NCBI RefSeq assembly: GCF_001601575.1
Contig: NZ_LOHZ01000019.1
Span: forward strand, 62,001-126,000
DNA from: Thermovenabulum gondwanense
Lineage (GTDB): Bacteria; Bacillota; Thermosediminibacteria; Thermosediminibacterales; Thermosediminibacteraceae
Direction of reading: 5' to 3'
DNA length: 64,000 nucleotides
Below, one piece after another: positions 8,477 to 17,582 of the stretch (positions are counted from its first letter, which is position 1; every line of letters begins with the position of its first letter). The translations under genes were made by a program, and so were the position numbers. Below the pieces are notes generated by a model. The model was not told where the DNA came from. It made no database searches and saw nothing but the letters and a program-made list of their open reading frames with translations.

Positions 8477-9708
8477 ACCTCTTCACCCTCCACTTTTATT
8501 AGTTTTCCTTTACAGTAATAGTAATTCAGGGCAAACATCATAAACGACCCTAACAATGCAAGGTAAAAAGTATATACCCATATGGTTTCCACACTGTTAT
8601 TTCTTAAAAACTTGCCGGCTATATAAGGGCTTAAAGTATACCCGGAGCCCATTATAATCTGCATCACGGAATTAAACCTCCCCCTGTGGGAAACCGGCGA
8701 ATTTTCAGCTATAAAAGCCCTGTTATTAACAGCATCAATTATTTCGCCCAACGTCCATATAAATGTTGAAATAAAAAACATCCAGGGCACTCTCGCAAAA
8801 AAATTAAGTCCGAATCCAAATGCAAAAAGCATACCCGCTATACCCACACAAAAAAGACTCGGGTATCTTTCGGTAAATGAATTTATAAATGGTGTAAAAA
8901 TTACCACCGTAAAGGCATTCAGGGCCATCACCATGCCGTACAATTTGGCTCCTTCGGAATTAAAAAGCTGATTTAAATGAATAGGCAAAGCAAAAGCGCA
9001 TTGATTGTAAACCAGGCTGAATACTATGTAAATAAAACCAAAAGCCAAAAGAACGGGTCTTTTTATCAAAGCTTGTAAAGTGCTGCCTTCCTCATAGCTT
9101 TCTTTCGGTGAAAGCTTTAGCATTTTTATATCTTCCTTTTTTGGCAGGGTTTCCTCCACAAAAAAGTAAATTAATATCATTGCTATAATTGTAGTTATCG
9201 CATTCCCGAGAAATAGCAGTTTGGTATAGTTTTTATAGAGAAAACCGGCAATCATGGAACCTAAGGCAAAGCCAAAATTTACTCCCAGATAGCTCAAAGA
9301 AAAGGCCGTTTTTCTAAGTTCCTCCTTAGATATATCGGTAATCATGGAATTAAAACCGGGACTGGCTATTGACAGGGAAAGGCTGGAAGCTAAAAGAAGG
9401 TATATAATAAGCCGTGGTTTTTCTATAAAAGCACAGATAATCAAGCATAGGGCGGAAATCAGGTGAAAAATAATCATGATTCTCTTTCTTCCTAAGGTGT
9501 CCACGAGCCTTCCGCCAATAAGCGACCCCGGAACAATTATAAAAGTAACCAGAGATACTATAAAACCCGTATAATCTTTTGAAAATCCGTATTTATCCGT
9601 TAATAAAAATGTTAAAAAAGGCCTGACAAAATTTCCGAAGGAATTGATCATGAAAGCAAAAATTATTACGTATAATGGCCTGGGCAAATTAATATATTCC
9701 TTTATCAA
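8473..9708 (-). CDS. MFS transporter
   Basis: About 411 residues, 12 predicted membrane helices, with the MFS loop motif GGRLVDTLGRKRIM between helices 2 and 3. The sequence is closest in style to drug or sugar efflux MFS carriers; substrate unknown. I place the start at TTG 9706-9708 because a GGAGGGGG site lies seven bases upstream. A longer frame opens at 9729, but that codon overlaps the ribosome binding site region and lies next to the probable transcription start (TATAAT at 9735-9740). Coupled to the downstream dehydrogenase by a four-base overlap. Confidence 0.78.
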   Translation of the reverse strand: MIKEYINLPRPLYVIIFAFMINSFGNFVRPFLTFLLTDKYGFSKDYTGFIVSLVTFIIVPGSLIGGRLVDTLGRKRIMIIFHLISALCLIICAFIEKPRLIIYLLLASSLSLSIASPGFNSMITDISKEELRKTAFSLSYLGVNFGFALGSMIAGFLYKNYTKLLFLGNAITTIIAMILIYFFVEETLPKKEDIKMLKLSPKESYEEGSTLQALIKRPVLLAFGFIYIVFSLVYNQCAFALPIHLNQLFNSEGAKLYGMVMALNAFTVVIFTPFINSFTERYPSLFCVGIAGMLFAFGFGLNFFARVPWMFFISTFIWTLGEIIDAVNNRAFIAENSPVSHRGRFNSVMQIIMGSGYTLSPYIAGKFLRNNSVETIWVYTFYLALLGSFMMFALNYYYCKGKLIKVEGEEV

Positions 9709-9798
9709 AATCTTTCCCCCTCCCCGCAAAAACCATTATAACATAACATAATAACGTATATCGACATTTTTATTACAAAATGTAAAAGATTGACTGCA

Positions 9799-9833
9799 TA
9801 AAAAAAGAATCCCCTTAAAAGAGGGATTCTCTG
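9799..9833 (-). terminator. Intrinsic terminator of the amino acid ABC transporter operon
   Basis: On the minus strand AGAATCCC pairs with GGGATTCT and runs into seven T. It lies just after the ATPase gene stop. Confidence 0.82.
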
Positions 9834-9852
9834 AGCATATTTTAACTAAAAT

Positions 9853-10590
9853 TTACGCTATAATCTTTTCCAGGAACATTTTAGTCCTTTCGTGCCGGGG
9901 ATTTTTAAAGATCTCCTCCACCTTCCCCTGTTCCAGTATAACTCCCTTATCCATAAATACGATACTATCGGCAATCTCCTTTGCAAATCCCATTTCGTGG
10001 GTAACAATTATCATAGTCATGCCTTCTCCGGCCAGGTCCCTTATTACATTTAGCACTTCTCCTACCAGTTCGGGGTCTAAGGCCGAAGTGGGCTCGTCAA
10101 AAAGCATTAATTTTGGCCCCATAGCAAGAGCCCGGGCAATTGCCACCCTCTGTTTTTGTCCTCCGGAAAGGCGCGAAGGATACTCATCCTTTTTTTCTTC
10201 TAGTCCCACTTTTTTCAGTAAACTCAGGGCAATTTTTTCGGCATCTTTTTTATCCATCCTTTTAACGGTGACCAGACCTTCCATAACATTTTGAAGGGCG
10301 GTCATATGCGGGAAAAGATTAAAATGCTGAAATACCAGCCCAATATCCTGCTGCAATTTTCTAAAATTCCTGTCCTTTTCCATAAGTTTACAGCCGTTAA
10401 AGTATATTTCCCCTTTTTCATACCTTTCCAGCCCTTTAATACACCTTAAAAGCGTGCTTTTACCGGAACCGCTGGGTCCTATGACAGCAACCACTTCTCC
10501 TTTTTTTACATTCAAATTAATATCATTTAAGACCTTCAACTTCCCAAAGGATTTATAAAGCCTTTTTATCTCAAGCACCGCATTATTCAT
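9853..10590 (-). CDS. Polar amino acid ABC transporter, ATP-binding protein (GlnQ/HisP type)
   Basis: 245 residues. Walker A is GPSGSGKS, the signature is [16 protein letters not shown], Walker B is [14 protein letters not shown], followed by the switch histidine in [10 protein letters not shown]. These, and [19 protein letters not shown], place it in the polar amino acid uptake family. I prefer ATG 10588-10590, preceded by GAGAGGAG; a TTG further up (10609-10611) overlaps that site. The start overlaps the permease stop by eight bases. It energises the importer formed with the permease and the lipoprotein upstream. Confidence 0.92.
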   Translation of the reverse strand: MNNAVLEIKRLYKSFGKLKVLNDINLNVKKGEVVAVIGPSGSGKSTLLRCIKGLERYEKGEIYFNGCKLMEKDRNFRKLQQDIGLVFQHFNLFPHMTALQNVMEGLVTVKRMDKKDAEKIALSLLKKVGLEEKKDEYPSRLSGGQKQRVAIARALAMGPKLMLFDEPTSALDPELVGEVLNVIRDLAGEGMTMIIVTHEMGFAKEIADSIVFMDKGVILEQGKVEEIFKNPRHERTKMFLEKIIA

Positions 10591-11233
10591 ATACGGACAT
10601 TCTCCTCTCAACCCTTCCGAAAATCAAGGTAAAAAACGTTGTCAATACAAGGTAAAGTATTCCCGCAGTTAAAAATACTTCCACCGGTCTGAAAGAGTTC
10701 GAATACATTTGCAGGGCCGCCCTCATTAAGTCCGTCATGGCTATGGAGGAAACCAGGGAAGAATCTTTTAATAGTGCAATAAATTCGTTCCCCATGGGTG
10801 GAATTATCCTTTTAAATGCCTGAGGAAGGATTACCCTTCTCATAGCCTGGGAATAGGTCATGCCGAGAGCTTTAGCTGCTTCCATCTGCCCTTTATCTAT
10901 GGATTCAATGCCCGCACGGATTATTTCGGCTATATACGCCGCAGAATTTAGGCTCATTCCGCATACTGCCGACAAAAAAGGAGAAAGGTTAATGCCGAAA
11001 AAAGGCAGGCCGTAATAAATTGCAAAAAGCTGAAGTAAAAGCGGAGTTCCTCTTATTACGTAAATGTAGAAGGAAGAAAATTCCCTAAAAATCAAATTCC
11101 GGGATATTTTCATTAAAGAAAGAATCAATCCCCATACGGTACCGAAAATCACCGAAAGCACCGTGAGTTCGATTGTAACCATTGCGCCTTTTGTAAGCAC
11201 GGGAATCAGGGACAACATATAATTGGCATCCAT
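10583..11233 (-). CDS. Polar amino acid ABC transporter, permease
   Basis: 216 residues with the HisM/GlnP-type pattern: an N-terminal helix, [22 protein letters not shown], and the EAA loop ([23 protein letters not shown]) that contacts the ATPase. It forms the transmembrane channel, probably as a homodimer because only one permease gene is present. It lies between the binding protein and the ATPase genes in one operon. Confidence 0.92.
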   Translation of the reverse strand: MDANYMLSLIPVLTKGAMVTIELTVLSVIFGTVWGLILSLMKISRNLIFREFSSFYIYVIRGTPLLLQLFAIYYGLPFFGINLSPFLSAVCGMSLNSAAYIAEIIRAGIESIDKGQMEAAKALGMTYSQAMRRVILPQAFKRIIPPMGNEFIALLKDSSLVSSIAMTDLMRAALQMYSNSFRPVEVFLTAGILYLVLTTFFTLIFGRVERRMSVYE

Positions 11234-11321
11234 TTTGCGCTATATTCCCCTTTTTTTAATTTTCTTAGTTTTATTTCCATTTCTTAGTTGTATTTTTAAA
11301 TTATTGTTAATCATTTCTAAT

Positions 11322-12188
11322 TCATTCAAACTTTACTTCCTCAAAGACCGATATATCTTCACCAAACCATTTTTGAGAAATCTTTGCCATGGTTCCGTCC
11401 TCTTTCATTTCCTTTAAAACCTTGGTTATCGCCTCTCTAAGCGCCTTGTCCTGCTTCCTGAAGGCAATCCCTACGGGCTCCTTTACAAGAGCAAACAACA
11501 CTTTGAACTGCCCCGGCCTTTTGGTCATATAGTACCTGCCTACCAGTTCATCCACCACAATTGCATCCACCCTTTTGTTGGCCAAGTCCAAAAAGGCCTC
11601 CGTGAACTTGGAATACTTTTTCAGCTCTTTTATGCCCTCCAGGGTCTTTGCCGCTTCTTCGCTGGTACTGCCCAGTTGTGTTCCCACTACCTTGCCTTTA
11701 AGGTCGTCCTTCGTTTTAATGGATTCTTCATCCCCTCTAACAACTATTACCTGGGATTCATTTAGATAAGCAGGACTGAAATCCACCTGCTGTGCCCTCT
11801 CTTTCGTCATGCTCATGCCTGACCAGATAATATCAAATTTTCCGGAATTTAAGGCTAAGATCACCCCGTTCCAGTCGGTGGGAATCCATTCCACCTGTAT
11901 TCCCAGTCTTTTTGCCGCCTCAGCCGCCAGGTCAATATCGTACCCCACCAAATTGTTTTTTTCATCCCTGAACTCTAAAGGCGGAAAGGCATCATCTATA
12001 CCAATGGTAATCTTACCGGCTTTTTTGATTCTTTCCCAGGAATCGTCGGTTTCACCGGATGCATCGCCCTTATTGCTGTTATTTGACGGCTGAACCGTAT
12101 TGTTAGATTTGCTCGAGCATGCGCTCAATGATAGAATAAAAAATAAAATTAATAAAACGGCAATTGTTTTTTTTAAAAATACTTTCAT
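11322..12188 (-). CDS. Polar amino acid ABC transporter, substrate-binding lipoprotein
   Basis: 288 residues. A signal peptide ending in LSLSAC (lipobox, Cys about residue 24) predicts a lipid-anchored protein. After a Ser/Asn-rich linker comes a family 3 solute-binding domain: ITIGIDDAFPPLEFRDEKNNLVGYD is its entry motif (given here without implying an exact ligand), then WNGVILALNSGKFDIIWSGM and VGTQLGSTSEEAAK. It is the first gene of the three-gene importer operon. Glutamine, arginine or cystine are all possible ligands. Confidence 0.9.
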   Translation of the reverse strand: MKVFLKKTIAVLLILFFILSLSACSSKSNNTVQPSNNSNKGDASGETDDSWERIKKAGKITIGIDDAFPPLEFRDEKNNLVGYDIDLAAEAAKRLGIQVEWIPTDWNGVILALNSGKFDIIWSGMSMTKERAQQVDFSPAYLNESQVIVVRGDEESIKTKDDLKGKVVGTQLGSTSEEAAKTLEGIKELKKYSKFTEAFLDLANKRVDAIVVDELVGRYYMTKRPGQFKVLFALVKEPVGIAFRKQDKALREAITKVLKEMKEDGTMAKISQKWFGEDISVFEEVKFE

Positions 12189-12252
12189 CCCTCTTCCTCC
12201 CCATCTTTATTAAAAAAATTATTAAAAACAATTTACTGTAACTGCTGAATAT

Positions 12253-12281
12253 ATTATACTTTAATTTGTTAAATTAGTAAA
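12253..12281 (-). promoter_or_regulatory. Candidate sigma-A promoter of the amino acid ABC operon
   Basis: On the minus strand TTTACT (12276-12281) and TATAAT (12253-12258) are 17 bases apart, about 65 bases before the lipoprotein start. The -35 box is only a partial match. Confidence 0.5.
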
Positions 12282-12398
12282 TTATGAAATTGATAATTTT
12301 TTTTACAAAATGCATAAAAAAATTCTCTCAAAGTATTATAATTTAGTCATAAAGTAATAAATATTATATATAAAGCGATGGTAAAGGGGAGAATCTGA

Positions 12399-13490
12399 AT
12401 GGAAAAAATTAGGGTTGGGATTATTTTTGGCGGGGAATCAGCAGAGCATGAAATTTCTCTGATGTCCGCAAGCTCTATAATAAAAGTTATAGATAAAGAG
12501 AAGTTCGACATTTTGAAAATCGGTATTACCAAAGAAGGAAAATGGCATCTTTATTTTGGAGAAGTAGAAAACATTGAAAACGGTGAATGGGTTGAAAAGT
12601 CCGTACCGGCTTTTATTTCACCCGACCCCGAACGCAAATTTCTGATAACGCTGGATAACGGCGTTGAAACCCGTTACCCCGTAGACGTGTTTTTCCCCGT
12701 CCTTCACGGTCCCAGGGGAGAGGATGGCACAATACAGAGCATTTTTGAGCTTATGAATGTACCTTACGTTAGCTGTGGAGTCACTTCTTCTGCCCTTTGC
12801 ATGGATAAGGTATTTACTAAAAAAATATTAAAACATGAAGGGCTTCCGGTAGCGGACTTTAAGGTTTACTACAAAAAAGACCTGCCTTTAACACTAAACA
12901 CAATTGTCAGGGAAGTAGAAGAAGCCCTTGGATTTCCCTGCTTCGTAAAACCTGCCAATCTGGGTTCAAGTATCGGTATTACAAAAGCCTACAACAGCGA
13001 TCAATTAAAGGACGCCCTCTTTTTAGCCGGCGAATACGATACCAAAATTATCGTAGAAAAGTTTATCCCTGCAAGGGAAATCGAAGTTTCGGTGCTGGGA
13101 AACGAGGACCCGGTTGCCTCTTTACCGGGGGAAATTATACCCAGCAATGAGTTTTACGATTATACGGCAAAGTACTTCGACGGTGGCAAATCAAAACTAT
13201 TAATTCCCGCTCCTTTAGCAAAAGAAGAAACTGAAAAGGTAATGAGCCTTGCGGTAAAGGCTTTCAAGGCTTTGGATTGCTCGGGCATGGCCCGGGTGGA
13301 TTTCCTTTACAGCAAATTGGATGGAATATTTTATATCAATGAATTAAATACCATCCCCGGATTCACCAAAATTAGCATGTATCCCAAATTATGGGAAATT
13401 TCCGGGATTCCCTATAAGGAACTTATAGAAAGGCTTATAGAACTTGCCTTTGAAAAACACCGTCAAAAACAAGCGCTTAAACTCTATTAA
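12399..13490 (+). CDS. ddl: D-alanine--D-alanine ligase
   Basis: 363 residues of the ATP-grasp ligase that joins two D-alanines for peptidoglycan precursors. Recognised blocks are VGIIFGGESAEHEISLMSA at the N terminus, FPVLHGPRGEDGTIQS (D-Ala binding), CFVKPANLGSSIGI (ATP-grasp), EIEVSVLGN, and GMARVDFLY with INELNTIPGFT near the C terminus. The longer form with an insertion fits the DdlA type. A GGGGAGAA site precedes ATG. It is a single gene transcribed convergently to the IclR operon. Confidence 0.94.
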   Translation: MEKIRVGIIFGGESAEHEISLMSASSIIKVIDKEKFDILKIGITKEGKWHLYFGEVENIENGEWVEKSVPAFISPDPERKFLITLDNGVETRYPVDVFFPVLHGPRGEDGTIQSIFELMNVPYVSCGVTSSALCMDKVFTKKILKHEGLPVADFKVYYKKDLPLTLNTIVREVEEALGFPCFVKPANLGSSIGITKAYNSDQLKDALFLAGEYDTKIIVEKFIPAREIEVSVLGNEDPVASLPGEIIPSNEFYDYTAKYFDGGKSKLLIPAPLAKEETEKVMSLAVKAFKALDCSGMARVDFLYSKLDGIFYINELNTIPGFTKISMYPKLWEISGIPYKELIERLIELAFEKHRQKQALKLY

Positions 13491-13524
13491 AAAAAGCAGT
13501 AGCTTTTTGCTACTGCTTTTTTTT
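13486..13524. terminator. Bidirectional terminator shared by ddl and the IclR gene
   Basis: AAAAAGCAGTAGC pairs with GCTACTGCTTTTT across a T-rich loop, with T runs on both strands. The right arm also encodes the last codons (Lys-Lys-Lys-Gln-stop) of the convergent IclR gene. Confidence 0.85.
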
Positions 13525-14283
13525 AGTAAAACCTAATTTTTCGGAAATCTTTTCCGCACAGTTTTTAACAAGCTTTGAAAGTTCCTCGATCCTGTCCCGG
13601 GTAATGGAAAATTTAGGTCCCGAAATGCTCACCGCAGCTACGACGCTTCCGGTATAATCAAATATTGGAGCGGCTATACACCTTATTCCTTCTTCATTCT
13701 CTTCATTGTCAAAGGCAAAACCCATTCTTCTTACTTCTTCCAGTTCTTCCCTCAACCTTTCGGGGTCCACCAGGGTGTTCGGTGTAAAGGCAGGTAATCC
13801 CCTTTTTATTATTTTCTCCTTTTCTTCGTCCGAAAGATGCGACAGAATTGCTTTACCTACCGCCGAAGCATGCATTGGAATGGTTTTCCCTATCTGGGAG
13901 TGCATCCTGATGGTTTTTTTGCTGTCGATCTTATCTATATAAACCGCTTCCTTTTTGTTGTATACCACGAGATGTACCGTTTCCCCCGTAATATCCGCTA
14001 ACTCCTTAATGGAATCCTTGGCCTGTTCTCGAATATCCATGTGATCGAGGAATCTTCCAGCTAACTGAAGGATTTTTATCCCCAGCTTATATTTATCCGT
14101 CTTCTCGTCCTTTTCGACGTAATTTAGGATTTCCAGATTCCTTAAAAACCTGTGTACAGTGCTCTTATGAAGGGAGGTTATCCTGGAAATTTCAGTTACG
14201 CCCAGACCCTCTTTTCCTTCCGATAATATTTCTAAAATTTTAAACGCCCTCTCCAGCGACTGAATCCTTAGCTCTTTATCCAT
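13510..14283 (-). CDS. IclR-family transcriptional regulator (KdgR-like)
   Basis: 257 residues. An N-terminal winged helix (ERAFKILEILSEGKEGLGVTEISRITSLHKSTVHRFL in register with IclR proteins) is followed by the effector-binding domain (GKTIPMHASAVGKAILSHL, then GIRCIAAPIFDYTGSVVAAVSISG). IclR proteins bind small carboxylates or sugar acids. Lying directly downstream of KDG kinase and KDPG aldolase, it most likely senses a 2-keto-3-deoxygluconate-type intermediate and represses this operon; that link is inference. Confidence 0.87.
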   Translation of the reverse strand: MDKELRIQSLERAFKILEILSEGKEGLGVTEISRITSLHKSTVHRFLRNLEILNYVEKDEKTDKYKLGIKILQLAGRFLDHMDIREQAKDSIKELADITGETVHLVVYNKKEAVYIDKIDSKKTIRMHSQIGKTIPMHASAVGKAILSHLSDEEKEKIIKRGLPAFTPNTLVDPERLREELEEVRRMGFAFDNEENEEGIRCIAAPIFDYTGSVVAAVSISGPKFSITRDRIEELSKLVKNCAEKISEKLGFTKKKQ

Positions 14284-14301
14284 ATAATACCCCTATTCTT
14301 T

Positions 14302-15327
14302 TTATCTTTGAACCCTTCCCGAAGCATCGCCCTTCATCAAAGCGGTAACTTCATTTAAAGTAACATGGTTAAAGTCTCCCACTACGGTGTGTTTCAAGCA
14401 GGAGGCTGCAACGGCAAATTCCACCGCATCTTTCGGAGAATAGTTATTCAGCAATGCGTAAATAAGCCCTCCTGCAAAGGAATCTCCTCCGCCTACCCGG
14501 TCAATTATGTGTATCATATATCTCCTGGATCTGTAATAATCCTCCCCATCATAATAAAGGGCTGACCATCCGTTGTCAAATGCTGAAAAACTCTCGCGCA
14601 GTGTTATGGCAACGCCTTTCAGGGAAAACCTCTCAAGAAGCTCCTTCGCCACCTCTTTATAACCTTCTTCGTTTAGTTCACCTTTAGTAACATCCGAGGA
14701 AGAAGCTTTTATACCAAAAACCATTTCAGCGTCCTCTTCGTTTCCGATGGCATAATCGACATACTTTATAAGTTCGGACATAACTTTGTTTGCTTTTTCC
14801 TTTGACCACAGCTTTTTTCTATAGTTCAAATCGCAGCTTACCGTGATGCCCTTTCCCTTTGCCTTTTTTACGGCATCCAAACAGGCCTGAGCCATATTAT
14901 CCGAAAGTGCCGGCGTAATACCGGTGAAGTGAAACCATTTTGCACCTTCAAAAATTTTATCCCAGTCAAATTCCTCGGGCTTTGCCTCAGAAATGGAGGA
15001 GTGACTCCTGTCGTAAACAACTACCGAAGGCCTCTGAGATGCCCCTATCTCATTAAAATATATTCCCAGCCTTTCTCCTCCCTTTAAAATATAATCGGTT
15101 TTAACCCCGTACCTCCTTAGATGATTAATAGCAGCCTGCCCGATCGGGTTATCGGGAACTTTGGTTACAAAATAAGCATCCTCGCCGAAATTGGCCAAAC
15201 TCACCGCAACATTTGCCTCACCGCCACCATAGGTAACATCGAAGGACTCCGCCTGCACAAACCTTAAATAATTAGGCGGTGTCAATCTCAACATAATTTC
15301 GCCAAAAGTAACCACCTTATTTGCCAT
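14302..15327 (-). CDS. kdgK: 2-keto-3-deoxygluconate kinase
   Basis: 341 residues, PfkB-family sugar kinase. The N-terminal GEIMLRLTPPNYLRF, the substrate region YGGGEANVAVSLANFG, and the C-terminal DRVGGGDSFAGGLIYALL (anion hole and catalytic Asp) fit KDG kinases, which phosphorylate 2-keto-3-deoxygluconate to KDPG in the cytoplasm. A GGAGGGG site lies before ATG. The downstream IclR gene and upstream eda gene support KDG rather than ribose or fructose as substrate. Confidence 0.87.
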   Translation of the reverse strand: MANKVVTFGEIMLRLTPPNYLRFVQAESFDVTYGGGEANVAVSLANFGEDAYFVTKVPDNPIGQAAINHLRRYGVKTDYILKGGERLGIYFNEIGASQRPSVVVYDRSHSSISEAKPEEFDWDKIFEGAKWFHFTGITPALSDNMAQACLDAVKKAKGKGITVSCDLNYRKKLWSKEKANKVMSELIKYVDYAIGNEEDAEMVFGIKASSSDVTKGELNEEGYKEVAKELLERFSLKGVAITLRESFSAFDNGWSALYYDGEDYYRSRRYMIHIIDRVGGGDSFAGGLIYALLNNYSPKDAVEFAVAASCLKHTVVGDFNHVTLNEVTALMKGDASGRVQR

Positions 15328-15354
15328 TATATCCCCTCCAAATTTTATTTAATT

Positions 15355-16002
15355 TTAGATTTTCCCTTTCGCCTTTTTCACGGCTTCCACAAATTTCCTT
15401 GCGGTCTCCTCCACTTCTTTGTAATTGCCGGTTTTAGCCCCTTTCGTAAGCTCTCCTCCGACCCCCACTGCAGGACAACCTGCTTTTATCCATTCCCCAG
15501 CATTCTCAAGGCTAACGCCCCCGGTAGGAATTATTTGAGCATAGGGCAGGGGCCCCAATACGGCCTTTACCATGGATGGCCCGAATGCGCTTCCCGGAAA
15601 TAATTTCACAAAATCCGCGCCGGACTCCATAACTTCTACAATCTCTTTAATAGACATCGCCCCCGGCATGGTGACCTTTCTGTAGCGGTTGCACAATTTA
15701 ACCATATCGGGGTTAAAGTATGGGCTAACGAAAAACTCCGCACCTGCAAGCATTGCAAGTCTCGCTGTCTCTGCATCCAAAACCGTACCCGCCCCTATTA
15801 ATATCTCGTTATTCGGATAAGCTTTTTTCATTTCCTTTATTACATCTATTGCTCCCGGGACGGTCATGGTGATTTCTATGGCATCTATTCCGCCCGCCTT
15901 AACCGCTTGGGCAATTTTTACTGCCTGTTCCGGACTTTCCGCCCGTACCACGGCCACTATTCCTGTATCAATAATTCTTTTAATAACATCCCACTTATCC
16001 AA
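15355..16002 (-). CDS. eda: KDPG / 4-hydroxy-2-oxoglutarate aldolase
   Basis: About 215 residues, class I aldolase that splits KDPG to pyruvate and glyceraldehyde 3-phosphate. Family blocks: GIVAVVRAESPEQA, the catalytic Glu region GGIDAIEITMTVPGA, GAGTVLDAETA, FFVSPYFNPDMV, the Schiff-base lysine in FVKLFPGSAFGP, and IIPTGGVSLENAGEWIKAG. I choose TTG 16000-16002: the GGGGTGA just before it is an ideal ribosome binding site, while the GTG at 16011 is part of that site. First gene of eda-kdgK-iclR. Confidence 0.92.
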   Translation of the reverse strand: MDKWDVIKRIIDTGIVAVVRAESPEQAVKIAQAVKAGGIDAIEITMTVPGAIDVIKEMKKAYPNNEILIGAGTVLDAETARLAMLAGAEFFVSPYFNPDMVKLCNRYRKVTMPGAMSIKEIVEVMESGADFVKLFPGSAFGPSMVKAVLGPLPYAQIIPTGGVSLENAGEWIKAGCPAVGVGGELTKGAKTGNYKEVEETARKFVEAVKKAKGKI

Positions 16003-16017
16003 AAAAATCACCCCTTT

Positions 16018-16051
16018 GTTTTATATTGTGAAATTCAGTTTTATGTTGTGA
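16018..16051. promoter_or_regulatory. Phased direct repeats upstream of eda (candidate operator)
   Basis: GTTTTATATTGTGA (16018-16031) and GTTTTATGTTGTGA (16038-16051) are 14-base repeats, one mismatch apart, starting exactly 20 bases apart, i.e. about two helix turns. They sit immediately upstream of eda, where a regulator such as the neighbouring IclR protein could bind. Function inferred from position only. Confidence 0.5.
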
Positions 16052-16218
16052 TATAATATATATACGACATTCATAAGGATATTCCTCTTTGCTTTTTAAA
16101 AAACTTTTTATATTGAAACCTTTTTTATTTGAATATTGCATAAAAATTGACTTAGAATTTGATGCAAAAAAACTTAGTAATAAATTTAAATAAAAGTAAG
16201 GTCAAAATAGTTCGTTAC

Positions 16219-16258
16219 AAAGCAAAAAGCCAGGCTAAATCACCTGGCCTTTTGCTAT
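16219..16258 (-). terminator. Intrinsic terminator after the ferredoxin gene
   Basis: On the minus strand GCAAAAGGCCAGG pairs with CCTGGCTTTTTGC around a short loop; the A/T-rich outer stem doubles as the T tract. Confidence 0.75.
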
Positions 16259-16278
16259 TTTTCTTTACTTTTTCCGAA

Positions 16279-16467
16279 TTACTCTTCCTTTATAGCCTCT
16301 GATGGGCAATTTTCCAATGCTTCTCTTGCTTCATCTTCTAAATCAGCAGGTACTTCCGAATCAATTGCCTGAGCTTTGCCGTCATCATTCCAGCTGTAAA
16401 CTTCCGGGCAGGTATCGATGCAAAGCCCGCAGCTTATGCATAAATCTTGATCAACAAATACCTTCAA
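16279..16467 (-). CDS. Single-cluster [4Fe-4S] ferredoxin
   Basis: 62 residues. The first cluster motif is C-I-S-C-G-L-C-I-D-T-C-P (CxxCxxxxxxC arrangement beginning at Cys11) and the fourth ligand is the Cys in ALENCPSEAI. Acidic C-terminal half. This is the Thermotoga/Desulfovibrio-type small ferredoxin that carries electrons between oxidoreductases; the AOR and PorB proteins in the window are possible partners. The start is TTG at 16465-16467, eight bases after AAGGAGG. Single-gene unit with its own promoter and terminator. Confidence 0.9.
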   Translation of the reverse strand: MKVFVDQDLCISCGLCIDTCPEVYSWNDDGKAQAIDSEVPADLEDEAREALENCPSEAIKEE

Positions 16468-16500
16468 GGATAATACCTCCTTCTAAAATTTTCCTCGTAT

Positions 16501-16530
16501 ATTTTACCACAATTACCTTAACTTATGCAA
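16501..16530 (-). promoter_or_regulatory. Sigma-A promoter of the ferredoxin gene
   Basis: On the minus strand TTGCAT (16525-16530) and TAAAAT (16501-16506) are 18 bases apart, about 34 bases before the TTG start. Confidence 0.65.
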
Positions 16531-16639
16531 AGGTTTTTTGCTCAACACTTTTTAAAAAACCGGCCGTACGATATAATTGAAATGATTTAAACCTATTTAA
16601 ATTTATGCTTAGAATACTGTTTTTCGGGAGGATATTGCC

Positions 16640-17080
16640 ATGAATATCTACAGGGGTAAACTTGACGCCACCACTATAAAGCGCGGATTTTTTTCCGGAT
16701 TAGAAGTTACATGGCAGCTTGCCAGGATAGTTGTCCCGATTTACTTTATTGTCACTTTTTTAAAGTATACCCCATTGATGAATTTTATTACCAGTATTTT
16801 TTCACCATTAATGGGTATTTTTGGACTTCCCGGTAAAGCCGCAATTGCACTGGTTCTGGGAAACCTGGTAAATTTATACGCCGCTATCGGCGCAATGGTA
16901 TCCCTTTCCTTAACACCAAAGGAGATAACCATTCTGGGAATAATGCTGTCCTTCTGCCATAGCCTGCCGGTGGAAACCGCCCTGGCAAGGAAAATAGGGC
17001 TTTCACCTCTAAACGTAATCCTTGTCCGGGCAAGTCTTGCCATAGCTTCGGGAATATTGTTTAACCTTTTTTTAAAATGA
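16640..17080 (+). CDS. Nucleoside-recognition (Gate) domain membrane protein
   Basis: 146 residues, strongly hydrophobic with about four membrane segments. The pattern FFSGLEVTWQLARIVVPIYFIVTFL, LGNLVNLYAAIGAM and SFCHSLPVETALARKIG fits the Gate/nucleoside recognition domain shared by SpmA/SpmB, YjiH and FeoB. Transported solute unknown. A GGGAGG site precedes ATG. It is paired with a second protein of the same domain class 37 bases downstream, and the two probably form one membrane complex. Confidence 0.75.
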   Translation: MNIYRGKLDATTIKRGFFSGLEVTWQLARIVVPIYFIVTFLKYTPLMNFITSIFSPLMGIFGLPGKAAIALVLGNLVNLYAAIGAMVSLSLTPKEITILGIMLSFCHSLPVETALARKIGLSPLNVILVRASLAIASGILFNLFLK

Positions 17081-17117
17081 ATATTATTTTAAAATGAATA
17101 TAAAAGAAGGTGGTTTA

Positions 17118-17582
17118 ATGTTTTTTATTTCAAAAATTTTAAAAGAAGCCTTCCTCGGTTCCCTGTCTTCGGTAAAGCAGATAGCAATAATCGTCATCCC
17201 AATAATGATGTTTTTAGAAATTCTAAAGGACATAGGAATAATAGACAGGATAGCCGAACTTTTTTCGCCCCTTGTAAGGGTATACGGCATGAAGAAGGAA
17301 TCGGGTTTTCCTTTGGTAATAGGAGTAATAATAGGAATATCTTACGGAGCGGGAGTTATTTTCAGGGCATCCAAGGAATTTTCCCTGCCGAAAAAAGATT
17401 TATACCTGGTGACCTATTTTTTGATTTGCGCCCATGCCATCTTCGAGGATACCGCCATTATCGCTGCCATCGGTGCCAATGGTTTTTTAATTTTATCCGT
17501 AAGGCTCATTGCAGCAGCTTTGCTTACCTATGCCGCATCGAAATGGTTTGATAAAAAGGCTCAAAACGAGGTGAATTTATGA
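17118..17582 (+). CDS. Second nucleoside-recognition (Gate) domain membrane protein
   Basis: About 154 residues, hydrophobic, with VKQIAIIVIPIMMFLEIL, VIIGISYGAGVIF and FLICAHAIFEDTAIIAAIG, equivalent to the second half of Gate-domain pairs such as SpmB. I use the ATG at 17118 because AGAAGGTGG lies just before it; an in-frame ATG at 17094 has no such site. The stop overlaps the MazG-like gene by four bases, so the three genes form one unit. Confidence 0.73.
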   Translation: MFFISKILKEAFLGSLSSVKQIAIIVIPIMMFLEILKDIGIIDRIAELFSPLVRVYGMKKESGFPLVIGVIIGISYGAGVIFRASKEFSLPKKDLYLVTYFLICAHAIFEDTAIIAAIGANGFLILSVRLIAAALLTYAASKWFDKKAQNEVNL

